Assembly (NCBI GenBank): GCA_037974665.1
Contig: CM075771.1
Span: 17,705,425-17,769,424, forward strand
From: Ehretia macrophylla
Taxonomy: Eukaryota; Streptophyta; Magnoliopsida; Boraginales; Ehretiaceae
Length of the DNA stretch: 64,000 nt
Direction of reading: 5' to 3'
In this document: piece by piece, positions 38,214 to 48,200 of the stretch
How the letters are laid out: each line of letters starts with the position of its first letter
Position numbering within the stretch: the first letter of the stretch is position 1
Program-made: the position numbers and the translations under genes
Notes under the pieces: model-generated
What the model saw: the letters and a program-made list of their open reading frames with translations, nothing else
Databases searched by the model: none
What the model was told of the DNA's origin: nothing

Positions 38214-40685
38214 CGACAACTTATTCCATCACATTTCTATTACCAAATCCCACGCCACCTTGGGCAAGACAACATCGCTTCACGTATAGGCTGGGGCCGC
38301 AAACCGAGGGCATGGGGCTTAGGACTAGGTCTCCGTCGCTCTAGTGCCCATAACTTTTGATTCGTAAGGAGTTACGCGGTGCACAGTATACTGTTGGAAA
38401 GTTCTCCGAGAGCTCTAGGACGGAGGCAGCTAGCCTGCCCAGCTTCGCCTATTTTCGAAGCCCAAAATCAAACGTTTTCATCAGTTTCTGGACACTTTTC
38501 TTCTTTTCGTTGTTTTTCCGTCCCGCGTCGTACGTCGGGAGTCGGGAAAAGCACGACAAACTAATCCATCACATTTCTATTACCGAATCCCACAGCACCT
38601 TGGGCAAGGCAACTTCACTTCACGTAGAGGTTGGGCCCCTAAACCGAGGGCATAGGGTTTGTAACCAGGTATTCGTCGCTCCGGTGCCCAAAACTTTTGA
38701 TCCGTATGGAGTTACGCGGTGCACAATATACCGTTGGAAAGCTCTCCGAGAGCTCTACGACGGGGGCAACAAGCTTGTTCTGCTGCGCTTGTTTTCGGAG
38801 CCCAAAATAAAAAAATTTCTTCAGTTTCGTGACACTTTTCTTCTTTAGCGCTGTTTTTCCGTCCCGAATCGTACGTCATGAGCCGCGAAAAGGACGACAA
38901 CCTAATCCATCACATTTCTTTTATTGAATCCCTCGCCACCTTGGGCAAGACAACTTCGCTTCATGTAGAGGCTCGGCCCGCAAACCGAGGGCATGGGGCT
39001 TAGGACCAGGTCTCTCACGCTCTGGTGCCCATAACTTTTGATCCGTAAAGAGTTACGCGGAGCACAACATACCGCTGGAAAGCTCTCCGAGAGCTCTATG
39101 ACAGAGGCAGCAAGCCTGCTCGGTCGTGCCTGTTTTTATATCCCAAAATCGAGCGTTTTCATCAGCTTCGGGACACTTTTCAACTTTTGCGCTGTTTTTC
39201 CTTCACGGATCATACGTCGTGAGCTGCGAAAAGGATGATAACCTAATCCATCACATTTCTATTACCGAATGGCACCTTGGGCAAGACAACTTCTCTTCAC
39301 GTAGAGGCTGGGCCTGCAAACCGAGGGCGTGCGGCTGAGGACCAGGTCTCCGTCGCTCCGGTGCCCATAACTTTTGATCCGTAAAGAGTTACGCGGTGCA
39401 CAGCATACCGTTGGAAGGCTCTCCGAGTTCTCTATGATAGGGGTAACAAGCTTGCTTGCTTGCGCCTATTTTCAGAGCCCAAAATCAAACGTTCTCATCA
39501 GTTTTGGGACACTTTTCATCTTTTGCGTTGTTTTTCCATCCCGGATCGGATGTCGTGAGCCGTGAAAAGGACGACCACCTAATCCATCACATTTCTATTA
39601 CCGAATCCCGCGGCCGCTTGGGCAAGACAACTTCACTTCACGTAGAGGCTAAGCCAGCAAACCGAGGGCGTGGGGCTTAGGACCAGGTCTCCGTCGCTCC
39701 GGTGCCCATAACTTTTGATCCATAAGGAGTTATGCAGTCCACAACATACCGTTGGAAAGCTTTCTGAGAGCTCTACGGCGGGGACAGCAAGCCTGGTCGG
39801 CTGCGTCTGTTTTCGGAGTCCAAAATCGAACGTTTTCATCAATTTCGGGACACTTGTCTTCTTTTACGCTGTTTTTCTGGCCTGGATCGTACGTCGTGAG
39901 CCGCGAAAATGACAACTACTTAATCCATCACATTTCTATTACCAAATCTCAAGCCACCTTGGGCAAGACAACATCGCTTCCCATAGAGGCTGGGGCCGCA
40001 AACTGAGGGCGTGGGGCTTAGGACCAGGTCTCCGTCGCTCCAGTGCCAATAACTTTTGATCCATAAGGAGTTACGCGGTGCACAACATACCGTTAGAAAG
40101 TTCTTCGAGAGCTCTACGACGGGGGCAGCCAGCCTGCCCAGCTTCGCCAATTTTCGAAGACCAAAATCGAACGTTTTCAACAGTTTCGGGACACTTTTCC
40201 TCTTTTGGGCTGTTTTTCCGTCCCAAATCGTACGTCGCGAGCCACAAAAAGGACGGCAACCTAATCAATCACATTTCAATTACCGAATCCTACAGCAACT
40301 TGGGCAAGACAACTTCGCTTTGACGTAGAGGCTGGGCCCACAAACCGAGGGCGTAGGGCTTAGGACTAGGTCTCTGTCGCTCCGGTGCCCATAACTTTTG
40401 ATCCGTACAGAGTTAAAGCTCTTCGAGAGCTCTACGATGGGGGCAGCAAGCTTGCTCTGCTGCGCCTATTTTCGGATCACAAAATCAAAAATTTTCTTCA
40501 GTTTCAAAACACTTTTCTTCTTTTGCGCTGTTTTTCTGTCCCGGATCGTACGTCGTGAGCCGCGAAAGGGACGACAACCTAATCCATCACATTTCTTTTA
40601 TTGAATCCCTCGCCATCTTGGGCAAGACAACTTCGCTTCACGTAGAGGCTCGGCCCACAAACTGAGGGCGTGGGGCTTCGGACCA

Positions 40686-40847
40686 CGTCTCCGTCGCTCC
40701 GGTACTCATAACTTTTGATCCTTAATGAGTTACGCGGCGCACAGCATACCATTGGAAAGCTATCCTAGAGCTCTACGACAGGGGCAGCAAGCTTGATCGG
40801 TTGCGCCTATTATCGGTGCCCAAAATTTAACGTTTTCATCAGTTTCG
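40686..40847. repeat. 162-bp tract identical to 49,671-49,832
   Basis: From CGTCTCCGTCGCTCCGGTAC to CATCAGTTTCG the two stretches read identically. They share rare variants (ACTCATAAC, CCTTAATGAG, GCTATCCTAGAG, CTATTATCGGTGCC, AAATTTAACG) that are otherwise unusual here. Both sides diverge at once, at GATATAC against GGACAC on the right. The distance is 8,985 bp, or about 5,090 bp without element 4. This is the most recent exchange visible in the window. Confidence 0.88.
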
Positions 40848-41295
40848 ATATACTTTTCTTCTTTTGCACTATTTTTCCATCCTAGATCGTACGCCGTGAG
40901 CCGCGAATAGGGTGACAACCTAATCCATCACATTTCTATGACCGAATTCGAAGGCATCTTGGGAAAAACAACTTCGCTTCACGTAAAGGATAGACCCGTA
41001 AATTGAGGGCGTGGGGCTTGGGAAGAGGACTCCGTCGCTCCGATGCCCATAACTTTTGATCCATAAAGAGTTATGCAGCGCACAGCATACCGTTTGAAAG
41101 CTCTCCGAGAGCTCTACGATGGGGCAGCAAGCTTGCTTGCCTGCGCCTGTTTTCGGAGCCCAAAATTGAACATTTTCATAAGTTTTGGGACACTTTTCTT
41201 CTTTTATGCTGTTTTTCCGTCCCGGATCATACATCGTGAGCCACGAAAAGGATGACAACCTAATCAAATACATTTCTATTACTGAATCACACGGC

Positions 41296-41300
41296 ACCTT
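41296..41300 (+). repeat. Target-site duplication (left) of LTR element 4, ACCTT
   Basis: ACCTT directly precedes TGTGAGGCCC and is repeated at 45,196-45,200. Joining the flanks gives CACGGCACCTTGGGCAAGAC, a normal satellite monomer. Confidence 0.92.
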
Positions 41301-41643
41301 TGTGAGGCCCGACCCCGAATAACGTGTCATACCTCGTTTTGCGTGCTATAGATCCTAATTATATGATCGACCTTGGATTACGTGTCCTGTCTTGGTTTTC
41401 GTGCGATACCTAAATATACGTGCCCTGACCTCGATATACGTGCATTACCTCATTTTGTGTGCCCCAACCTTGAACTGCGTACCTTAACCTAGATATAGAG
41501 TCGTGCCTTGATTTGCATGCATTGAATTGAATTACTTGCCTTGCATTGGTTTACATGCATTCACCTAGGATTGCGTGCATTAGTCTTGAAGTTCGTGTCT
41601 TATCTCGTAATTCGTGCCCTAGATCTAGGAATCCGTGCCACCA
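41301..41643 (+). repeat. Degenerate 19-20-bp minisatellite at the LTR end (element 4)
   Basis: Successive CGTGC-type cores occur every 19 or 20 bp (CGTGTC, CGTGCT, CGTGTC, CGTGCG, CGTGCC, CGTGCA, TGTGCC, CGTACC and so on to CCGTGCCA near 41,640). Each is followed by ACCT-rich and ATAT- or TTTT-rich segments. I count about sixteen units. The same array starts elements 3 and 5 and, inverted, closes element 1. Confidence 0.8.
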
Positions 41644-42106
41644 CGTTAATCAAGAAAGAATCCTACACAAAGCACTAGACACTAAAATAATCCTACACAA
41701 TCCACTAACCAATATTATATTCCTAATTCAAATTCTCTACAAACTCCACTAACAATAAAATAATACTAAACTATTCCTACATTTTCCATTATCTATTATT
41801 CTATTCATAATTCAACTCATCAACAAACATTTCTATATTTTATTCTACCTAGATTCCCTAATTTCCCAACATTCCTATGACAATTCTAATGACACAAATG
41901 CATAAAGAATTATTCCTAGACAAACTATGACAAACACTTAGCACAATGCATAAAAAAATGCTCAAAACCACCTAAATCCTCTACCTTGCTCAACCAAACC
42001 ACCCTTGCCCATGCTAAACATTTTAAAATCACACATTGAAGACACAAAAATCAGAATTTAATGGGCCAAGGCCGACCACATGCTTAAAGGATGCAAAGGC
42101 TTTTAT

Positions 42107-42169
42107 TTTTTTGTCATTTCTTCTTTCCTCTCACATCTCCTCTCTCTCCCTCTCACTCTTCTCTCTCCA
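42107..42169 (+). other. CT-rich tract in element 4
   Basis: TTTCTTCTTTCCTCTCACAT, TCCTCTCTCTCCCTCTCACT and CTTCTCTCTCC follow a TTTTATTTTT run. The same tract is inverted in element 1 (31,501-31,568) and reached by element 5 at the window edge; element 3 has lost it. It resembles a plant leader, but no start site is shown. The open frame across it is of low complexity and is not a gene. Confidence 0.6.
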
Positions 42170-43682
42170 TTTCGGTTTTGGCTGAGTCCTCTCCATCTCC
42201 TAGCTCATCTTCTTCATCATATGGTGCAACAAGACAAGCAACCATCAAAGAAACTCAAGCAAACAAGCTAAGATGCGAAAACTATACTTGCATGTCCTTT
42301 GAAGCCTTCATTTCGGCCCTAGGTGAGTTTTAAGCTTCCATTTATTTTCTTCTTGTTCTAACCTCATGAATGTACTAAGAGATTGATCACTAAGCTAGGA
42401 AAAATAGAGAAAAGCTAGTTGGGATTTCGGCTAGGCAAAGGAAAAGAGAAGATTTGAGCTTCAACAAGGTTTTTGAGCATCTTTTGGTTGATTGCTAAGG
42501 TGAGGGCTAAAACCTTTTGAAAACTCTTCAAAAATTCACATGCATGCTCATAAATGTATGTCTTTGCTTCTTTACTTGAGTTATCTGTTCGTTCATAAGC
42601 TTAAACAACCTTGCATGGCAACAAAAGATCTTGGCTTGAAAGTGGTGATAGGTGAAGTCGGATTGTTGACAGCTCTCTGACCAGTCTGTTTCGAGGTAAT
42701 TTTGGCTAGGCAAATGATGTTGAAAATGCATGAAAATTGGTAGGTGACTTTGGACAGTTTTGAACACTTTTGGCAGAAATAGGCCAAAGCTAATTTCGAC
42801 TCTAAGGTCCTCAAAATGGCAAATCTTTAAAATGTGACCAAATCTGGAAATCTGGAAAAATGAAGCAGGTTTTGGCAGATGCACTGATCTTGTAGAATGA
42901 ACCAGATTTGACTTAGTTAATGATGTCCAAAATGTATTAAAATTGGTGTGCTGCTAGAGTTTTCAGTTCTGGACATTTTTGTCAGAAATGTACTAAGGCT
43001 GAATCTGACCCTAAGGACCTCAAAAACGTCAATTATCGAAATGTATGCAAATCTAGACAGTTTTGTGCTATTCCACTGTTTCAGCTATATCTAATGATCC
43101 CGAATTGCAATTGATGCAAGGTTTGTTTCTGATTTTAGTTAACTTATTAAGATTTAATTTGACATCTTATTCACTGGATTTGGAGATTGTTTGATTATCC
43201 TATCGATTGTGAGAAAACAGCCTATTGCAGTAAAGGTTTCACTTAGCTACATGCTTGGAAAATTGTTGTAACCTCTCTTGTGGTACTAATTGTGTGGAAA
43301 TGTGATGTTGGGATGTTGTGTGGACTGTTTTGAGTACTTGAGGATGTTTGAATTGAATGATGCATGACTTGAGAATGATTTTGAGATTGACTTTGAATTG
43401 GGTTGAGGCTCAAATTGCATGAATATACACGAAATGGAAACCCTAATGACTAGGTAGTTTTGCTAAGTGTTGATCATTTGGATGTTGTGTGGAAATTATA
43501 TGCTTAGTGGGCTGCCCGTAAATGTCTTATAACTTCAAATGTGAATTTGATCATCGCATGTTGACAAATGAGCTTTTCTCGCACCCGAACCCACGTAAAT
43601 GATATTGCATGTTGAATAATCTTATCACTTGATTATGTGGACTTCGAAATGAGTTATATGGCTTGACTCGCATGTGTTACAT

Positions 43683-44040
43683 GGCTGCCCGTTTAATGTT
43701 CATAGGGCTCTATATGCCTTTCAAGTGAAATTACTTGTCTTATCATGCCTCATTTGATTACTTGATAACATGTGATCTTGAAATTGCTCGGAGGCAACCT
43801 ACTTTGTTGTCCTCCTAACGTGAATTGTTAAAAGATATTCAATGGTTTAATTGAACATGATTACTTGGCTGCCCGTTAAAGTTTAATTGCTTTCAAATGG
43901 ATATATGAAATGATTATATGTTCTTACAATGCCTTATATGCCAATATGTCAAAATGTGATCATATACTTGCTCGGAGGCAACCTACTTTGTTGACCTCCT
44001 AATGTGAAATGTTAAATGACATAAATGGGCATTGTATACA
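43683..44040 (+). repeat. ~184-bp tandem duplication inside element 4
   Basis: GGCTGCCCGTT occurs at 43,683 and 43,867. GGAGGCAACCTACTTTGTTG occurs at 43,791 and 43,974. The offsets are 184 and 183 bp. Elements 1 and 2 carry this segment once, so the duplication arose in the lineage of element 4. The two halves have diverged considerably, so it is not recent. Confidence 0.8.
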
Positions 44041-44303
44041 AGGTTGCAACCTTTCATTGTGGCATGGTAGCGTTTCACGAACGCCGGGTGGCATAGGGCT
44101 TGCCGGTGCTCCCGTGACTACCATGGTCCAATTCCCTCTCTCGCTTGGCATTCCACCCTCAGAGAGTTGGGTCATAGGATTTCGGGGTACATCCGGAGTA
44201 CACCCACCTGGCGTGTTTTTGGGGATGATTTGAAGTCGGCTGCAACTTCTAATTCTGAAACTGATCTGAGAGCAAAAGCTCACTGTATCATTTTTACTAT
44301 GTG

Positions 44304-44309
44304 TATAAG
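44304..44309 (+). promoter_or_regulatory. TATA-like site of LTR element 4
   Basis: CTATGTGTATAAGTACTCTC matches the sites in elements 1 and 2. It is preceded by the conserved core (44,020-44,260) containing GGATTTCGGGGTACATCCGG and CCACCTGGCGTGTT. Core promoter is inferred from conservation and position, about 0.9 kb before the GTGACA end. Confidence 0.5.
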
Positions 44310-44464
44310 TACTCTCGCTTGGTTCTTAGAGAACCTCGGGGAGGAAAGACTGGTATTTCTGTTTCTGTACTTATATTTTTATTATATTCATGCTTGCAAA
44401 AGGATTTTTATAAGTTGAACTGGAAAATGAGTTTCAAAACCTATTTCTCGTTCCCCCTCGCTGA

Positions 44465-44560
44465 GTTCATAAGGACTCACCCTCTTTTATCATCTCAGGT
44501 GAAGAAGATCAAGAACAGGTACCCGAGGACGATGTGCCTAACGATGATTCCTTGGAGTGA
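44465..44560 (+). other. Conserved 31-codon open segment with acidic C-terminus (element 4 copy)
   Basis: The frame follows an in-frame TGA at 44,462-44,464. It ends EEDQEQVPEDDVPNDDSLE at the TGA of 44,558-44,560. It has the same length as the copies in elements 1 and 2, with one conservative acidic change relative to element 2. It lacks an ATG. Confidence 0.45.
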
Positions 44561-45195
44561 TTGCCTGTCTTGTGTGCTTTGCGTGATTATGGCTATTTAT
44601 GAACTATGCTACTTGAAGACTATTTCTTTTATGTTGCTCGTTGTTTATTGATGTAAATGACCCCGTTGTAATTTGGGTCTAATTCTGGGATTGTACTATC
44701 TATAACTGGACGAACTTTTATTTGGTTGTTTGCTTTCGTCTTCTTAATTAGTAGTTATCGTAGGCATTCAAACCACTAGATGAACAATCAACTAAGTTAA
44801 TTCTATCTAATTTCACTTAGGTGCTCATTTGCAAACTAAAGGATAATAGGTACTTGCATGATAGGAAATTGACAAATAAACGGGGCATAGTTATCATGTT
44901 AGGCTTATTAACCAAACGAGACTTTCAAGATAAACTAGCAGGCAAATCGGTTGGTGACAAATAGGAGTCCTTAATGGAATTGGATTAATGATTGGAATAA
45001 TTGAGGCGTTTAGAGAATTAGGTCAAACCAAAGAGCCCAATTACAGCCGTTATGCTGCCGGTTTTTTGAAAAATTTTGGAGTCTAGGATTAAATATTAAG
45101 TACTAAACCTCCTTGAACGATTAAGTACGTGAAAGGAATTGAATGTTTAGATCACACCCTAGTCTAACCTTTATAGGCCGGGTTGGGGCGTGACA

Positions 45196-45200
45196 ACCTT
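45196..45200 (+). repeat. Target-site duplication (right) of LTR element 4, ACCTT
   Basis: This is the second copy of the 41,296-41,300 duplication, directly after GGGGCGTGACA, and it continues as the satellite sequence TTGGGCAAGACAACATC. Confidence 0.92.
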
Positions 45201-45288
45201 GGGCAAGACAACATCTCTTCTTGTAGAGGCTGGGCCCGCAAACCGAGGGCGTGGGGCTTAGGACCAGGTCTCCGTCGCTCCGGTGCCC

Positions 45289-48200
45289 ATAACTTTTGAT
45301 ATGTAAGGAGTTACACGGCACACAGCAAACCATTGGAAATCTCTCCAAGTGCTCTACGGCGGGGGCAGCAAGCCTGCTTGGCTGCATCTGTTTTCGAAGC
45401 CCAAAATCGAACGTTTTCATAAATTTCGGGACACTTTTCTTCTTTTGCGCTATTTTTTTGGCCTGGATCGTACGTTTTGAGCCGCAAAAATGACGACAAC
45501 TTAATCCATCACATTTCTATTACCAAATCCCATGCCACCTTGGGCAAGACAACATCGCTTCCGTTAGAGGCTGGGGCTGCAAACCGAGAGCGTGGGGCTT
45601 AGGACCAAGTCTCCGTCGCTCCGGTGCCCATAACTTTTGATCCGTAAGGAGTTACGCTGTGCATAGCATACCGTTGGAAAGTTCTCCGAGAGCTATACGA
45701 CTGGGGCAACCAGCCTGCCCAGCTTCGCCTATTTTTGAACCCCAAAATCATACGTTTTCATTAGTTTCGGGACACTTTTCTTCTTTTGCGCTGTTTTTTC
45801 GTCCAAGATCGTACGTCGTGAGCCGCGAAAAGGACAACAACCTAATCCATCACATTTATATTACCGAATCCCAGGCTACCTTGGGCAAGACAACTTCGCT
45901 TCACATAGAGGCTGGGCCCCGCAAACCGTGGGCGTGGGGCTTAAGACCAGGTCTCCGTCGCTCCGGTGCCTATAACTTTTGATTTGTAAGGAGTTACGTG
46001 GTGCATAGCATACCGTTGGGAAGCTCTCTGAGAGCTCTACGACGTGGGAAGCAAACCTGCTCGGCTGCCCCTCTTTTCAGAGCCCAAAATTGACCATTTT
46101 CATCAGTTTCTGGTCACTTTTCTTCTTTTGCATTATTTTTCCGTCCCGATCGTACGTCGTCAGCTGCGAAAAGGACGACAATCTAATACATCACATTTCT
46201 ATTACCGAATTCCATGCCACCTTGGGTAAGACAACTTCGCTTCACGTAGAGGCAGGGCCCGCAAACCGAGGGCGTGAGGCTTAGAACCAGCTCTCCGTGG
46301 CTCCGGTGCCTATAACTTTTGATCCATAAAGAGTTATAAGGTGCACAGCATACCGTTGGAAAGATCTCCGAGGGCACAACGATGGGGGCAACAAGCTTGC
46401 TTTGCTGCGCCTATTTTCGGAGCCCAAAATTGAACGTTTTCATAAGTTTCTGGACACTTTTCTTCTTTTGCGTTGTTTTTTCGTCCCGGATCGTACGTCG
46501 TGAGCTGCGAAAAGGACGACAATCTAATCCATCCCATTTCTATTATCGAATTCCACGACACCTTGGGCAAGACAACTTCAGTTCACGTAGAGGCTGGGCC
46601 CACAAACCAAGGGCGTAGGGCTTGAGACTAGGTCTCCGTCGCTCCGGAGCCCATAACTTTTGATCCGTAAGAAGTTACGCGACGCAAAGCATACTGTTGG
46701 AAAGCTCTCTGAGAGTTCTACGACGGGGGCAGAAAGCCTGCTCGGCTGTGCCTAGTTTCGGAGCCCAAAATCGAACGTTTTCATCAATTTCGGGGCATTT
46801 TTCTTTTTTGCGCTGTTTTTCCATCCCGGATCGTATATCGTTAGCCGTGAAAAGGACGACAACCTAATCCACCACATTTCTATTACCGCATACCACGCTA
46901 CCTTGGGCAAGACAACTTCGTTTGACATAGAGGCTGGGCCGGCAAACCGAGGGCGTGGGGCTTAGGACCAGGTCTCCGTTGCTCCGGTGCCCATAACTTT
47001 TGATCCGTAAGGATTTACGCGGCGCACAGCATACCGTTGGAAAGCTCTCCAAGAGCTCTACGACGGGGCCAGCTAGCGTGCTCGGCTGCGTCAGTTTTCG
47101 AAGACTAAAATCAAACGTTTTCATCAATTTCGGGATACTTTTCTTCTTTTGCGTTGTTTTTCCGGCATGGATTGTACGTCGTGAGCCGCGAAAATGACGA
47201 CAACTTAATCCATCACATTTCTATTACCAAATCCCACGCCACCTTGGGCAAGACAACATCGCTTCCCATGGAGGCTGGAGCCGCAAACTGAGGGCGTGGG
47301 GCTTAGGACCAGGTTTCCGTCGCTCCGATGCCCATAACTTTTGATCCGTAAGGAGTTATGTGGTGCACAGCATACTGTTGGAAATTTCTCCGAGAGCTCT
47401 ACGACGGGGGCAGCCAGCCTGCCCAGCTTCGCTAATTTTCGAAGCCCAAAATCGAAAATTTTCTTTAGTTTCGAGACACTTTTCTTCTTTTGCGCAGTTT
47501 TTCTGTCCCGAATCGTGCGTCGTGAGCCGCGAAAAGAACGACAACCTAATCCATCACATTTCTCTTATTGAATCCCTCACCACCTTGGGCAACACTACTT
47601 CACTTCACGTAGAGGCTTGGCCCGCAAACCGAGGGCGTGGGGCTTAGGACCAGGTGTCCGTCGCTCTGGTGCCCATAACTTCTGATCCGTAACGAGTTAC
47701 GCGGTGCACAACATACGGTTAGAAAGCTCTCCGAGAACTCTACAACTGGGGCAGCAAGCCTGATCGGTTGCGCCTGTTTTCAGATCCCAAAATCGAACAT
47801 TTTCATTAGTTTTGAGACACTTTTATTCTTTTGCGCTATTTTTTTGTCTCAGATTGTACGTCGTGATCCGTGAAAAGGACAACAACCTAATCCATCACAT
47901 TTCTATTATCGAATGGCATCTTGGGCAAGACAACTTCGCTTCACGTAGTCGCTGGGCCCGTAAAACGAGGGCGTGGGGCTTAGGACCAGGTCTCTGTTAC
48001 TCCGGTGCCCATAACTTTTGATCCGTAAGGAGTTACGCGGCGCACAGCATACCGTTGAAAAGCTCTCCGAGAGCTCTACGATGGGGGTAGCAAGCTTGCT
48101 TGGCTACGCCTATTTTCAAAGCCCAAAATTGAACGTTTTCATCAGTTTTAGGACACTTTTTTTCTTTTGCGCTGTTTTTCAGTCCCGGATCGTATGTCCT

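Larger units (their letters stand above)
38214..41300. repeat. Satellite block C: ~9 monomers
   Basis: The 341-bp satellite runs from the junction with element 3 to the ACCTT before element 4. It includes a 5-bp-deleted monomer (GAATGGCACC at 39,267), a monomer with the CATCGCTTCCC variant near 39,970 followed by a CCAGCCTGCCCAGCTTCGCC monomer at 40,130, and a 317-bp monomer (40,391-40,707) lacking 24 bp. No gene is present. Confidence 0.96.
41301..45195 (+). mobile_element. LTR element 4: 3.9-kb probable solo LTR, complete, with TSD
   Basis: The 3,895-bp insert runs from TGTGAGGCCCGACC to GGTTGGGGCGTGACA between perfect ACCTT duplications. It is the fullest copy of the family here and the best reference. 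In order it carries the 19-20-bp minisatellite (41,301-41,643), an AT-rich stretch (41,640-42,060), a CT-rich tract (42,107-42,169), two possible splice donors (CTAGGTGAGT near 42,320 and AAGGTGAGGG near 42,500), a 184-bp tandem duplication (43,683-44,040), the conserved GC-rich core with the TATA-like site (44,304) and the acidic open segment (44,465-44,560). No internal domain, primer-binding site or pol motif was found. Recombination between the two LTRs of a full element would leave this structure. The parent lineage cannot be named without its internal region. Confidence 0.82.

Noticed and set aside
42080-42333. Open frames over the CT-rich tract of element 4
   Set aside because: They are Ser/Leu/Phe-rich low-complexity translations of a pyrimidine run. 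Element 3 lacks the tract and no homologue is recognisable.
28630-45195. tRNA genes or a tRNA primer-binding site in the LTR copies
   Set aside because: I saw no A-box/B-box pair or cloverleaf, and no TGGTATCAGAGC-type primer-binding site beside any LTR end.
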